From an uncultured Bacteroidales bacterium (GTDB taxonomy: Bacteria > Bacteroidota > Bacteroidia > Bacteroidales > Muribaculaceae): 49,406 bases of DNA. The stretch is taken from NCBI GenBank assembly GCA_947072905.1, contig CAMTKF010000016.1, positions 1 through 49,406 on the forward strand, in the 5' to 3' direction. The notes under the pieces are model-generated. The model was not told where the DNA came from and did not search any database. It saw only the letters and a program-made list of their open reading frames with translations. The position numbers and the translations under genes are program-made. Below, one piece after another: positions 18,286-27,401 of this stretch (position 1 is the first letter of the stretch; each line of letters begins with the position of its first letter).

Positions 18286-19584
18286 TCATCGGTATAGAAA
18301 GGTTCTCAGAGATACTCCGCGAATTGCAAGATATGCGACAAATGCAAGCCACAGGCCGTGATTACCGAGCCGCGGCATCAGCAATGCGCACAAAATGAAG
18401 AATACTCCCATGCCTATGGCCACTGACCAAAGCATCTGTCGGGTCTTGGTAAGGCCTACGGCCACACCATCGTAGATGAATGCCATTATGCCGCACACAG
18501 GCACCATTATAGCCCACGGCAGGTATTGATGTGCAGTGGTGATTACCGAGGCTTGGTCGGTGAGGACATTTAGTATTATATTGCCGAACAAGTAGTAGAC
18601 TGATGTGAATGCCAGGGCTATTCCCATACCCCAGCGCACCAGCGATTTCATCAGCTGTGAAAGTCCCGAGCGGTCGTTGGCTCCGTGCATTTTGCCTGCC
18701 AAGGCTTCGCCGGCAAAAGCAAATCCATCCGAGAAATACGAGAAAATCATGAAAAGCTGCATCAATATGGCATTAGCTGCAAGTATATCCACACCTTGAT
18801 TTGCCCCTGCACGGGTAAACCATGCGGTGACTGCCACAAGGCACAGTGTGCGCAGAAATATATCAAAATTTATCTTGAACAGTCGCGATACGGCACTGCG
18901 GTCAAGCAGTTCGGAGCGCATGATCCTTTCGGGACGGTATCGCAGCCATACGAGCGTAAGGCAGGTGATGAATCCTATCCACTGAGCCGAGAGGGTGCCG
19001 AGGGCGATGCCTTCTATTTTCATACTGAATATAAAAACGGCCGATGCGCTCACAACAATATTAATAACATTTGTCAGGAGTGCAATCCACATCGGCAGCC
19101 GAGTGTTCTGCATTCCAAGCAGCCATCCGTTAAGTGTGTACATGCCCAGCACGGCCGGCGCACCGAATATCACCATTGCAAAATATGAGCGGGCCAGGGC
19201 GGCGGTTGAATCCTCGGCATCAAGAAAATTCAATGCCGTATAACCTATTGGCTTGTACAGAACTATCATGACAAGCGCGAATGCTATGGACATGAGCAGC
19301 CCTCGGGTAAGTGTGGCGGATGATTGGTGGAAGTCGCCGGCTCCGTAGTTCTGCGAAGTTATTCCGGCCGTTCCCATGCGCAGGAAGCCAAAGAGCCAAT
19401 AGAGCATGTTGAACATGGTAGACCCAACAGCAATGGCCCCGATGTAGGTGGCCGAACCGATGTGGCCGGTGATGGCCACATCAATCAGCCCCAACAACGG
19501 GGTCGTTATGTTGGATACAATCGCCGGCAGGGCGATTGCAAGGATTTCTCTGTTCAGAGGTTTCACGATTTCTTGGCCTTGCAA
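18286..19584 (-). CDS. MATE family efflux transporter (DinF-like)
   Basis: Multidrug and toxin extrusion protein of 432 aa with about 12 membrane helices. The N-terminal signature is LNREILAIALPAIVSNITTPLLGLIDVAITGHIG, and the second half repeats the fold. Such pumps export cations or drugs with Na+ or H+. Its start overlaps the end of the upstream OPT gene by 22 bp, so it is translated from the same message. Substrate cannot be inferred. Confidence 0.88.
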   Translation of the reverse strand: MQGQEIVKPLNREILAIALPAIVSNITTPLLGLIDVAITGHIGSATYIGAIAVGSTMFNMLYWLFGFLRMGTAGITSQNYGAGDFHQSSATLTRGLLMSIAFALVMIVLYKPIGYTALNFLDAEDSTAALARSYFAMVIFGAPAVLGMYTLNGWLLGMQNTRLPMWIALLTNVINIVVSASAVFIFSMKIEGIALGTLSAQWIGFITCLTLVWLRYRPERIMRSELLDRSAVSRLFKINFDIFLRTLCLVAVTAWFTRAGANQGVDILAANAILMQLFMIFSYFSDGFAFAGEALAGKMHGANDRSGLSQLMKSLVRWGMGIALAFTSVYYLFGNIILNVLTDQASVITTAHQYLPWAIMVPVCGIMAFIYDGVAVGLTKTRQMLWSVAIGMGVFFILCALLMPRLGNHGLWLAFVAYLAIRGVSLRTFLYR

Positions 19585-21569
19585 GAATCTATGTAGAGGT
19601 ATGCAATGATAGCGGCGTAAGCCACGAGGCCGAGAATCTGGGGAGTGAATTCCATGCCGTTTGAGGGCACTTCCTTACCGCACATGATGGTGATGGCTGC
19701 GAATACGCCGAAGAGCGCACCGCCGGCAATGAGACCCGAAGCAATGAGAGTACCACGGTCAAGGCGGGCCTTCACGAGTTCTTTATCCTTGGAGCTGCGT
19801 CCTACAAACCACGATACAAGACCGCCTACGAGCATGGGTGTATTGAGATGGAGAGGCAGGAACATGCCGAGGCAGAAGGGCAGAGCGGGTACGCCGAGCC
19901 AGTTGAGTATAAGGGCGAGAATCGCACCTACGATGTACAGAATCCAGGGAGTGTCGCCGCCCATCATCATGGGTTCAAGAACCTTGGCCATGGCGTTGGC
20001 CTGAGGTGCTGCAAGAGCGTCGTCGCCGGCAAAACCGTATACATTGTTGAGCATGAGGATAACACCGCCTACGGTTGCTGCCGATACGAGTGTTCCGAGG
20101 AATTTCCAGCTTTCCTGTGTCTTGGGTGTAGAGCCAAGCCAGTAGCCAATCTTAAGGTCGGTTACAAAGCCGCCGGCCATAGAGAGCGCTGTACATACCA
20201 CACCGCCCACAACCATGGCTGCCACGATACCCGAGGTGCCGTTGAGACCGATGGCTACGAAGATGGCCGATGCGATGATGAGGGTCATGAGAGTCATACC
20301 GCTCACGGGGTTTGAACCCACGATTGCGATTGCGTTGGCCGCTACGGTGGTGAAGAGGAAGGCGATGACTGTAACTACAATCCATGCTATCAGAGCCTGC
20401 CAGAAGGTATGGATCACACCAAACCAGAAGAATACAAATACGGCGATGAGAGCTATCATCACGAAGTAGGCGATGTGCTTCATAGAGATATCGCTCTGCC
20501 AGCGGATGGCTTTGGTATTGCTCTGTGCGCCCTTGAGTTCGCGCGATGCGAGTCCTACGGCCTGGGCGATGATGCTCCACGACTTGATGATACCCAGGAT
20601 GCCGGCCATGGCTATGCCGCCGATACCTATAAGACGGGCATAATCCTTGAAAATGGCATCGGGCGACATGGCTGCTATCTCTGCTGCACCGTAAGTACCC
20701 ATCAGAGGTATGATGATCCACCATACGAATATAGATCCGGCAAAGATGATGAAGGCATATTTAAGGCCTACGATGTAGCCAAGACCGAGCACGGCAGCAC
20801 CGGTATTGCATGAAAATGCGAATTTGAACTTATCGGCAAGAGTCTGTCCCCAAGTATAAGCTGTGGTGGTTACAGTCTCGGCCCAGAAACCGAATGTGGC
20901 TACAAGATAATCGTAGATACCGCCTATGAGCGATGCCATCACGAGCAGGCGTGCCTGACCGCCACTCGATGCTTCCTTGCTTTGACCGGAGATCAGCACC
21001 TGGGTTGTGGCAGTGGCTTCGGGGAAAGGATACTTGCCGTGCATGTCCTTTACGAAATACTTGCGGAAAGGAATGAAGAACAGTATGCCCAACACACCGC
21101 CGAAGAGCGATGAAAGGAAAATCTGGAAGAAGTTAACTGTGATTTCAGGATGAGATGCCTGAAGGATGTAGAGAGCGGGCAGGGTGAAGATGGCACCGGC
21201 CACAATAACACCTGAACATGCTCCGATAGACTGTATTATCACATTCTGTCCAAGAGCGTTCTTCTTTTTGAGCGCACCCGACAGACCTACGGCGATGATG
21301 GCAATAGGTATGGCGGCTTCAAATACCTGTCCAACCTTAAGGCCGAGATATGCGGCTGCCGCACTGAAGACGACAGCTAAAATCAGACCCATGGTGATGG
21401 AGTAGGGGGTGGCTTCGGGATAGTCGCGCGAGGGGTGCATCACCGGCACGTATTCCTCATCGGCCGCGAGTTGCCTGAATGCGTTTTCGGGAAGGTCTAC
21501 GGGATCGAGGTCAGCTGCCGGGATGTCGGGAGCTTCCGTAGGATTGAATTTGTTGTCTTTCATATTCAT
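19563..21569 (-). CDS. OPT family oligopeptide transporter
   Basis: Inner-membrane protein of 668 aa with about 14-16 helices. It has the OPT features: a glycine-rich first region (ITMGLILAVVFSAAAAYLGLKVGQVFEAAIP), an internal repeat and a conserved FPFRKYFVKDMHGKYPFPEATATTQVL-like loop near 170. The bacterial OPT branch imports small peptides or metal chelates with protons. It starts 5 bp after the lytic transglycosylase stop and overlaps the MATE start. A role in recovering cell-wall peptides next to a murein hydrolase is tempting but unproven. Confidence 0.9.
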   Translation of the reverse strand: MNMKDNKFNPTEAPDIPAADLDPVDLPENAFRQLAADEEYVPVMHPSRDYPEATPYSITMGLILAVVFSAAAAYLGLKVGQVFEAAIPIAIIAVGLSGALKKKNALGQNVIIQSIGACSGVIVAGAIFTLPALYILQASHPEITVNFFQIFLSSLFGGVLGILFFIPFRKYFVKDMHGKYPFPEATATTQVLISGQSKEASSGGQARLLVMASLIGGIYDYLVATFGFWAETVTTTAYTWGQTLADKFKFAFSCNTGAAVLGLGYIVGLKYAFIIFAGSIFVWWIIIPLMGTYGAAEIAAMSPDAIFKDYARLIGIGGIAMAGILGIIKSWSIIAQAVGLASRELKGAQSNTKAIRWQSDISMKHIAYFVMIALIAVFVFFWFGVIHTFWQALIAWIVVTVIAFLFTTVAANAIAIVGSNPVSGMTLMTLIIASAIFVAIGLNGTSGIVAAMVVGGVVCTALSMAGGFVTDLKIGYWLGSTPKTQESWKFLGTLVSAATVGGVILMLNNVYGFAGDDALAAPQANAMAKVLEPMMMGGDTPWILYIVGAILALILNWLGVPALPFCLGMFLPLHLNTPMLVGGLVSWFVGRSSKDKELVKARLDRGTLIASGLIAGGALFGVFAAITIMCGKEVPSNGMEFTPQILGLVAYAAIIAYLYIDSCKAKKS

Positions 21570-21574
21570 TGATT

Positions 21575-23344
21575 TTATTTGCGGCGTTTACCGGTTTTGG
21601 CTGGAGCAGGGATGTTGAGGGTCTGGCCTTCGCGAATATTGTCGTTCTTCATGCCGTTGGCAGCGCGGATAGCCTTGACTGTGGTTCCGTACTTGTTAGC
21701 GATGCGGCCGAGGTTCTCGCCTCGTTTCACTTTATGCTTGGTGGCCTTGGGCTGTGAAGTCTGCTTTTTGGCTTTAGCCTGAGTTTTCTCTTTTTGGGAT
21801 GCAGCTGCGGCTACCTGTTGCTTGCGCGAGTTGCTGCCCGACATGGCTTGCACCACGTGGTTGTTCTGCACCGATTCAACCTTTGATTCAGCTGTGGTCT
21901 CAGCCACGGTATCGCTTGCAGCTGTATGTTCCACATACGAGGGCTGTACAGTCATGGTGACTGTATCGGTTGCCCGGGCTTCGGTAGCGGGCTGAACGGT
22001 TTCAACAGCGGGTGTTTCTTTCACTTCAGGCTTAGGCTCTATGTATTTGCGCTTGTAAGTATTGATGCGGAGAGTCTTGCCTGTGCGTACTTTCTTACCG
22101 ATTTTGTTGGTCTTTCGTATCGAGGCGGCAGTAACGCCATACATCTTGGCGATGGAATTGAGGGTCTGGCCTTTCTTCACCTTATGGTATTTCACCACCA
22201 GTTCCTCAACGTATTCACCCTTGCTGTCTACACCCGAGCCTGTAGGAGCCGGTTCAACAATGTCGCGGCGGGCGTATTTGGAGGCATTATGGTTAACGAT
22301 TGAGTCTTCGTTGGCAATGTATGCGTAAACCTGCAGTGAGGGCAGTACAAGAGTGTACGGACGGATGTCGCCGGGAATCAAGCCTGTGCGGTACTGGGGG
22401 TTGAATGTCTGCAATTCTTCCATGGGAATACCGAGCACATCGCGTATCTGCTCAAAGTGTACACGGCGCTTCACGTGGATGGTATCTGTCACAATAGGTT
22501 TGCGTGCGAGAGCCGGCGAGATATTGTGCTTGTCATAGAAGTTCATTGCATAGTTGGCGGCGATGAATGCCGGAACATATCCGCGTGTCTCGCCGGGGAG
22601 ATAGGGATAAATCTGCCAGAAGTCTTTTGTGCCGCCACCTGCACGGCGTATGGCTTTGTTTACATTGCCCGGACCGCAGTTGTAGGCAGCTATGGCCAGC
22701 GACCAGTCGCCGAAAATGTCGTATAATTTCTTGAGGTATTTGGCAGCGGCTTCAGAAGATGCGTAAGGGTCGCGCCGCTGGTCTACGAGCGAGCTTATTT
22801 CAAGACCTTCGCCTGTGGCGGTAGGCAGCATGAACTGCCACAGACCGGTAGCTCCGGCACGTGAGACGGCATCGGGATTCAGGGCCGATTCAATTACAGG
22901 AAGGTATTTCAGTTCAAGCGGCATGCCGTTACGGTCGAGAGCCTGCTCGAATATAGGCATGTAATACAGGCTCATGCCGAGCATATTCTCAACGAGTTGC
23001 TTCTTGCGGTTGACATACATTGAGATGTAGTTGCGCACGACCGAGTTGAAGGGCAGTTCTATGACCGTAGGCATGGATTGCAGGCGTTCAATGAGAACTT
23101 CGTCAGACGGCAATTCTACCGCCGACCTTTCGTCGGCAGAACGGTCGATGTCGGCATAGTTTTTCAGATACCAGTTTTGCTGCATCTTGTGTACGTCAGT
23201 CTCAAAGCTTTCGGGGTATATTATAGGCGAATTATGAAGACTGTCGCGCACCTGCAGTATAGATAATGGCGCGGCAAACAGGCTCGTGGAACCCGTGCTC
23301 GCCATTAGCAGGCAGAAAGATGTGAGGATTGATTTCAGTTTCAT
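21575..23344 (-). CDS. mltD: LysM-containing membrane-bound lytic transglycosylase, MltD-like
   Basis: Periplasmic murein hydrolase of 589 aa. A signal peptide (about 1-25, ending SLFAA) is followed by the SLT domain (about 135-260) with the catalytic glutamate in VIESALNPDAVSRAGATGLWQFM and the signature AAYNCGPGNVNKAI. Two C-terminal LysM repeats start near VKYHKVKKGQTLNSIA and KHKVKRGENLGRIA, separated by a Thr/Ala/Glu-rich linker. It cleaves glycan strands to 1,6-anhydro ends. It sits 33 bp downstream of the DUF5683 gene in the parAB operon. Confidence 0.92.
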   Translation of the reverse strand: MKLKSILTSFCLLMASTGSTSLFAAPLSILQVRDSLHNSPIIYPESFETDVHKMQQNWYLKNYADIDRSADERSAVELPSDEVLIERLQSMPTVIELPFNSVVRNYISMYVNRKKQLVENMLGMSLYYMPIFEQALDRNGMPLELKYLPVIESALNPDAVSRAGATGLWQFMLPTATGEGLEISSLVDQRRDPYASSEAAAKYLKKLYDIFGDWSLAIAAYNCGPGNVNKAIRRAGGGTKDFWQIYPYLPGETRGYVPAFIAANYAMNFYDKHNISPALARKPIVTDTIHVKRRVHFEQIRDVLGIPMEELQTFNPQYRTGLIPGDIRPYTLVLPSLQVYAYIANEDSIVNHNASKYARRDIVEPAPTGSGVDSKGEYVEELVVKYHKVKKGQTLNSIAKMYGVTAASIRKTNKIGKKVRTGKTLRINTYKRKYIEPKPEVKETPAVETVQPATEARATDTVTMTVQPSYVEHTAASDTVAETTAESKVESVQNNHVVQAMSGSNSRKQQVAAAASQKEKTQAKAKKQTSQPKATKHKVKRGENLGRIANKYGTTVKAIRAANGMKNDNIREGQTLNIPAPAKTGKRRK

Positions 23345-23377
23345 TTTACGGAGTGATGGGGAGTGGTTTTATCAGAT

Positions 23378-24124
23378 TTAAAAATTCAAGGCCCACGCCA
23401 GGCCGATGCCGGGTTTCTGACCACGCGAGTCGATGATGAGCTGCGGGGTGAGGTCCATCGAAAGATCGGGCGTTATGTCGAAGTGGGTGAGAGAGGCGTC
23501 GACGTATGCGTCTACCATAGCTATCAGATACACACCCACCATACCTATTATACATAGGTCGCGGTTGCGCCGGAAATAGTTTTTCCTGCTCTGCAGCAAG
23601 TTGGTGAGCCAGGTCTTGTCGAGGTCAGCTTCGTTGGTGGTGGGAGGGAAAAAGTTCATGTAGGAATTAGTCGACGGATCATTGTCCATTATGTCGCGGT
23701 AGGCTTTGGTGTACTCCGACAGCATGTTGTTGTTCCATGAGGTGGCATATCCCAGCCCCATGTATGCACCCACCACGATGGGCAGTTTCCAGTATCGGCG
23801 GTTGTACACCTGACCCAGCCCCGGGAATAGGGCCGACATCCATACGGCCCTGTTGGGATCGGGGCTGAATACAATCTCTCTCTCTTCCCATACGTCGTAT
23901 TCGCTCGGCGCTTTCACCGGGGCGAGAATCGAATCGGATTCGGCAGCGAGTATTGAGTCGTTGCGCGCGTTTTCGATTGAGTCTCCCTGCAAAACGGTGG
24001 TCGACGGCGAGCGATGGTTGCGCTTGACGGGTTTGCGCTCGTTCTGTGCGAAGGCCGCGGTGGCCGAACACAAGAGCAAGACAAGCGAGAGAATGATTTG
24101 TATGATTGATCTGCTTTTACTCAC
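23378..24124 (-). CDS. DUF5683 family membrane protein
   Basis: Protein of 248 aa with an N-terminal signal peptide or anchor (SIIQIILSLVLLLCSATAAFA), a disordered stretch rich in Ser and Asp, then the DUF5683 core. The core begins near 93 with RAVWMSALFPGLGQVYNRRYWKLP and contains a second hydrophobic helix (CIIGMVGVYLIAMVDAYVDA). This family regularly follows parB in Bacteroidales. Its start overlaps the parB stop by 4 bp. Function unknown; envelope location is inferred. Confidence 0.82.
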   Translation of the reverse strand: MSKSRSIIQIILSLVLLLCSATAAFAQNERKPVKRNHRSPSTTVLQGDSIENARNDSILAAESDSILAPVKAPSEYDVWEEREIVFSPDPNRAVWMSALFPGLGQVYNRRYWKLPIVVGAYMGLGYATSWNNNMLSEYTKAYRDIMDNDPSTNSYMNFFPPTTNEADLDKTWLTNLLQSRKNYFRRNRDLCIIGMVGVYLIAMVDAYVDASLTHFDITPDLSMDLTPQLIIDSRGQKPGIGLAWALNF

Positions 24125-25011
24125 TGTTGTGACTTTAAGGTGTCAAAGAGAGCGATGAGACGTTCGAGTTCTTCATCGCCTTTGAAAGAAAACGTAATCA
24201 TGCCCTTGCCGGTATTGTCGCATTTGAAACCTACCGAGGTGTTGAATGTCGAAGAAAGATGCTTCTTCAAGATGTCAAAGTCGCCTGATGTGTAGCGACT
24301 TGTGTTTTTGGGAGCTTCGGGCACCTTGGGTATCTCGCCTTTCTGATAAGCCTTGGCAAGTTCCTCGACTTTGCGCACAGAGAGGTCGTTTTTCAGTATC
24401 TCGTTGTAAAGTTTCAGTTGCAGGGCAGGGTCGGGAATTGTGAGCAACGCACGCGCATGCCCCATGTCAAGGCGCTTGTCGCGCAGGCCGAGCTGAACTT
24501 CAGCCGGCAGCTTGAGCAGGCGCAGGAAGTTGGCCACGGTGGCGCGTTTTTTGCCTATGCGTTCGCTCAGGCGCTCCTGTGTGAGGTTGTATTGGTCTAT
24601 GAGCTTGCGGAATGTAAGTGCGATTTCGATTGCATTGAGGTCTTCGCGCTGTATGTTCTCAATCAGAGCCATTTCGGTAAGCTCTGAGTCGCTGGCGGTG
24701 CGTATGTAAGCGGGCACCGACTGCAGACCGGCAAGGCGGGCGGCGCGGTATCGGCGCTCGCCGGCTATGATCTGATATGAGTCAGCACCGGTTTTACGCA
24801 GCGAAAGAGGCTGAATGATGCCCAGCTCGCGTATTGAGCCGGCAAGTTCTTCGAGGGCTTCCTCGTCGAATGACCGTCGGGGCTGGTCGGGATTGACCGC
24901 AATACGGTCGAGAGGTATGTCGTTGATAGCCGAAGATCCGGATGCCGGTACATCGTCCATTGATATAAGCGAGTCTAAGCCGCGTCCTAAGGCATTGCGT
25001 TTTACAGACAT
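24121..25011 (-). CDS. parB: Chromosome partitioning protein ParB
   Basis: CTP-dependent clamp of 296 aa that loads at parS and spreads. Order: N-terminal box (PLDRIAVNPDQPRRSF), box II GERRYRAARLAG, the IENIQREDLN motif, the central helix-turn-helix (LTQERLSERIGKKRATVANFLRLLKLP, about 145-171), and a C-terminal dimerisation domain. It lies 36 bp after parA. No full parS palindrome was found in the window; only half-like copies lie near the start of the operon. Confidence 0.95.
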   Translation of the reverse strand: MSVKRNALGRGLDSLISMDDVPASGSSAINDIPLDRIAVNPDQPRRSFDEEALEELAGSIRELGIIQPLSLRKTGADSYQIIAGERRYRAARLAGLQSVPAYIRTASDSELTEMALIENIQREDLNAIEIALTFRKLIDQYNLTQERLSERIGKKRATVANFLRLLKLPAEVQLGLRDKRLDMGHARALLTIPDPALQLKLYNEILKNDLSVRKVEELAKAYQKGEIPKVPEAPKNTSRYTSGDFDILKKHLSSTFNTSVGFKCDNTGKGMITFSFKGDEELERLIALFDTLKSQQ

Positions 25012-25047
25012 GATTTTAATTTTAGAACGGTGATGGAGAGAGTTGCG

Positions 25048-25824
25048 TCAATTCTTGGCTTTCTTGTGCTTTGAGATTATCTCTTTGGCCAGCAATACGT
25101 GCGATGTGGCTCCGCGTGACTCAGAATCGTAAAGAATCACAGGCAGGCCGTGGCTGGGAGCCTCGCTCAGGCGTATGTTGCGCGGAATCACGGTATCGAA
25201 AACCATGTCGCCGAAGTGACCCTTCAATTCTTCGTATATCTGATTGGCCAGTCGCAGTCGGGCATCGTACATGGTGAGCAGGAAGCCCTCTATTTCGAGC
25301 GATGTGTTAAGACGGCCTTTGATAATGCGGATTGTATTGAGCAGCTTTGTGATGCCTTCGAGCGCGAAATACTCGGCCTGCACGGGAATAATCACCGAGT
25401 TGGCTGCGGTGAGGGCGTTTACGGTGATTAGTCCGAGCGATGGGGAGCAATCAATCAGGATATAATCGTATTTACCTTTTATAGGCTCGAGAAGATTGGC
25501 CAGCACGCGTTCGCGCTGGGGCTTGTTTACCAGCTCCAGCTCCGCACCGGCAAGGTCAATGCGCGAACCGATAAGCTGCAGGCCTTCGATACATGTGTTT
25601 ACCTGAGAGCCGTCGAGAGGATATCCGTCGACAAGGCATTCGTAGATTGAAGAAGACATGGAGCGTGGGTCGATACCGTAGCCCGAGGTGGCGTTAGCCT
25701 GTGGGTCGGCGTCGATTATCAGTACTTTTTTACCTTCTTTAGCCAGGGATGCGGCAAGATTTATCGTAGTAGTGGTTTTTCCTACTCCGCCTTTTTGGTT
25801 TGCTATCGCTATGATTTTTCCCAT
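25048..25824 (-). CDS. parA: Chromosome partitioning ATPase ParA
   Basis: Deviant-Walker ATPase of 258 aa (Soj type, no N-terminal DNA-binding domain). It carries ANQKGGVGKTTTTINLAASLA (8-28) with the signature lysine, the aspartate motif IIDADPQANAT, and DYILIDCSPSLGLIT. It forms the nucleoid-bound gradient that moves ParB-parS complexes. First gene of the leftward operon that continues to 18286. A near-consensus -7 box is at 25858-25865. Confidence 0.95.
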   Translation of the reverse strand: MGKIIAIANQKGGVGKTTTTINLAASLAKEGKKVLIIDADPQANATSGYGIDPRSMSSSIYECLVDGYPLDGSQVNTCIEGLQLIGSRIDLAGAELELVNKPQRERVLANLLEPIKGKYDYILIDCSPSLGLITVNALTAANSVIIPVQAEYFALEGITKLLNTIRIIKGRLNTSLEIEGFLLTMYDARLRLANQIYEELKGHFGDMVFDTVIPRNIRLSEAPSHGLPVILYDSESRGATSHVLLAKEIISKHKKAKN

Positions 25825-25857
25825 CGTTTAATGAGTAGTAATGAAGAGATTTATCTG

Positions 25858-25865
25858 CAAAGTAA
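25858..25865 (-). promoter_or_regulatory. Probable -7 box of the parA operon
   Basis: TTACTTTG on the minus strand, seven of eight positions of TAnnTTTG allowing one mismatch, 34 bp before the parA ATG. Confidence 0.4.
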
Positions 25866-25949
25866 CGAAAAATTAGCGAGATATTGAAACTTTTGTTCCA
25901 CGAATTAATAAGAAAATAAGAAAAATGTAGATAACTCCAAAATTCTTAC

Positions 25950-25957
25950 TAACTTTG
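25950..25957 (+). promoter_or_regulatory. -7 box of surE promoter
   Basis: TAACTTTG, 23 bp before the surE ATG, giving a leader of about 15 nt. Confidence 0.55.
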
Positions 25958-25980
25958 TGGCAAGATAAACACAAAGAATT

Positions 25981-26751
25981 ATGATAGAAACACGTCCGTT
26001 GATACTGATAACAAATGATGATTCGGTGCAAGCTCCGGGTCTGTTGAGGTTGATTGATTGCATGCCTCAAGATGTTGATATAATAGCAGTTGCTCCGGCA
26101 GAGCCGCATTCGGGACAATCGTCGGCCATAACCGTAGGGGCGCCGCTGCGCATCAAGTCCTTGCCCGACTACGGCAATGCGCGTATGTTTGCAGTGACCG
26201 GTACTCCGGTCGACTGCGTCAAGATAGCCATGCACGCAATTGTTCCACGAAAACCCGATCTGGTGCTTGCCGGCATCAATCACGGCTCCAACTCGGGCTG
26301 TAATGTGGTATACAGCGGCACGATGGGCGCTGTGCTCGAAGGTTGTACCGAGGGAATAGCTTCGTGCGGTTTTTCGCTTCTCCATCATTCATGGCAGGCC
26401 GATTTCACGATGGGAATGCCCTTTATCAGCGAGATGGTTAAAAAGCTTGTCAAAGACGGCCTGCCCGAGGGTGTATGCCTGAATGTGAATATCCCTGCAA
26501 GAGTAGAGCCTAAGGGCATACGTGTGTGCCGTGCCGCAAAAGGCTATTGGACTGACGAATATGAAAAATATTCTGACCCTTCGGGAAATCCGTTTTACTG
26601 GCTTACCGGCCGATTTGTAAACTCAGAACCAAATGCCACGGATACTGATGAATACTGGCTCTCGCAGGAATATATTTCGGTAGTACCTGTGGCATGCGAT
26701 ATGACGGCTGCGCAGCCTATTGACTTCCTTGCAAAACGTTTTGATAAGTAA
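25981..26751 (+). CDS. surE: 5'/3'-nucleotidase SurE
   Basis: Metal-dependent phosphatase of 256 aa acting on nucleoside monophosphates. The metal site is formed by the N-terminal TNDDSVQAPG (10-19; most homologues have NDDG), Ser in GQSSAITVG and Asn in GINHGSNSGCNVVYSGTMGAVLEG (about 97-120). Length and order match the family. Its stop shares one base with the next start (TAATG), so the two genes are coupled. Confidence 0.93.
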   Translation: MIETRPLILITNDDSVQAPGLLRLIDCMPQDVDIIAVAPAEPHSGQSSAITVGAPLRIKSLPDYGNARMFAVTGTPVDCVKIAMHAIVPRKPDLVLAGINHGSNSGCNVVYSGTMGAVLEGCTEGIASCGFSLLHHSWQADFTMGMPFISEMVKKLVKDGLPEGVCLNVNIPARVEPKGIRVCRAAKGYWTDEYEKYSDPSGNPFYWLTGRFVNSEPNATDTDEYWLSQEYISVVPVACDMTAAQPIDFLAKRFDK

Positions 26752-27350
26752 TGGAAAACGGTGCAAACGACTTTAATATAATGCAGCAGGTGAAGCGGTC
26801 GCTGTTTGCGATGCGCAACGGCGTAGTGGCCGATTCACTGCGCAAGGCCGGCTGCCCTCACCGCATAGTGTTCGGTGTAAATTTGCCTCAACTCAATGAG
26901 ATAGCGGCCAAATACGGTCCGTCGGAGGAATTGGCCGAGGCGCTGTGGGCCGATACCGCACTGCGCGAGAGTGCCCTGCTGGCACCAATGCTTTATCCCA
27001 AGGAAAAACTTACACTCGACAAGGCCTGCAAGCTCTGCTATTCGGTGATGTGGCATGAGGATGCCGATATATTGTGCTTCAAACTGCTGCGCGACGCACC
27101 ATTCGCACCTGAATTGGCCAAGGAGCTGGTAGCCTGCGAGGTGTCGCGCATGGCCCGGTATACCGGCATGAGGCTGTATATGTCTATGCTTTCGTTGCTC
27201 AGCCCTGATAAACTGAAAGGCACAACAGTGTTGAATGATGCGCTTGAGGCGGCCGAGGCAGAACTGGCAAGGCCCGATGCCATTTCGACACTCGCATCCA
27301 TGCTCAAGGAAGAAGCATCGTTCCTGCTTAATCCCGACGGCGTAATGTGA
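26751..27350 (+). CDS. DNA alkylation repair-like HEAT-repeat protein
   Basis: Protein of 199 aa, all helical, with weak HEAT-like repeats and the layout of the AlkC/AlkD-like family found in Bacteroidota (NLPQLNEIAAKYGPSEELAEALWADTALRESALLAPML near 42-80). AlkD-type enzymes remove bulky or cationic N-alkyl bases, using Trp/Asp residues in a concave surface. The copy here is shorter than AlkD (about 230 aa) and I cannot confirm the catalytic aspartate, so repair activity is tentative. Translationally coupled to surE. Confidence 0.6.
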   Translation: MENGANDFNIMQQVKRSLFAMRNGVVADSLRKAGCPHRIVFGVNLPQLNEIAAKYGPSEELAEALWADTALRESALLAPMLYPKEKLTLDKACKLCYSVMWHEDADILCFKLLRDAPFAPELAKELVACEVSRMARYTGMRLYMSMLSLLSPDKLKGTTVLNDALEAAEAELARPDAISTLASMLKEEASFLLNPDGVM

Positions 27351-27382
27351 TTTGTCCTTTTCGCCAAAAATGCGTAACTTTG
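27351..27382 (+). promoter_or_regulatory. Promoter of lepA
   Basis: TTTG (27351-27354), 20 bp, TAACTTTG (27375-27382): full match to the Bacteroidota consensus. Leader about 13 nt. Confidence 0.8.
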
Positions 27383-27401
27383 CACATTATTTGAAAAATT
27401 G

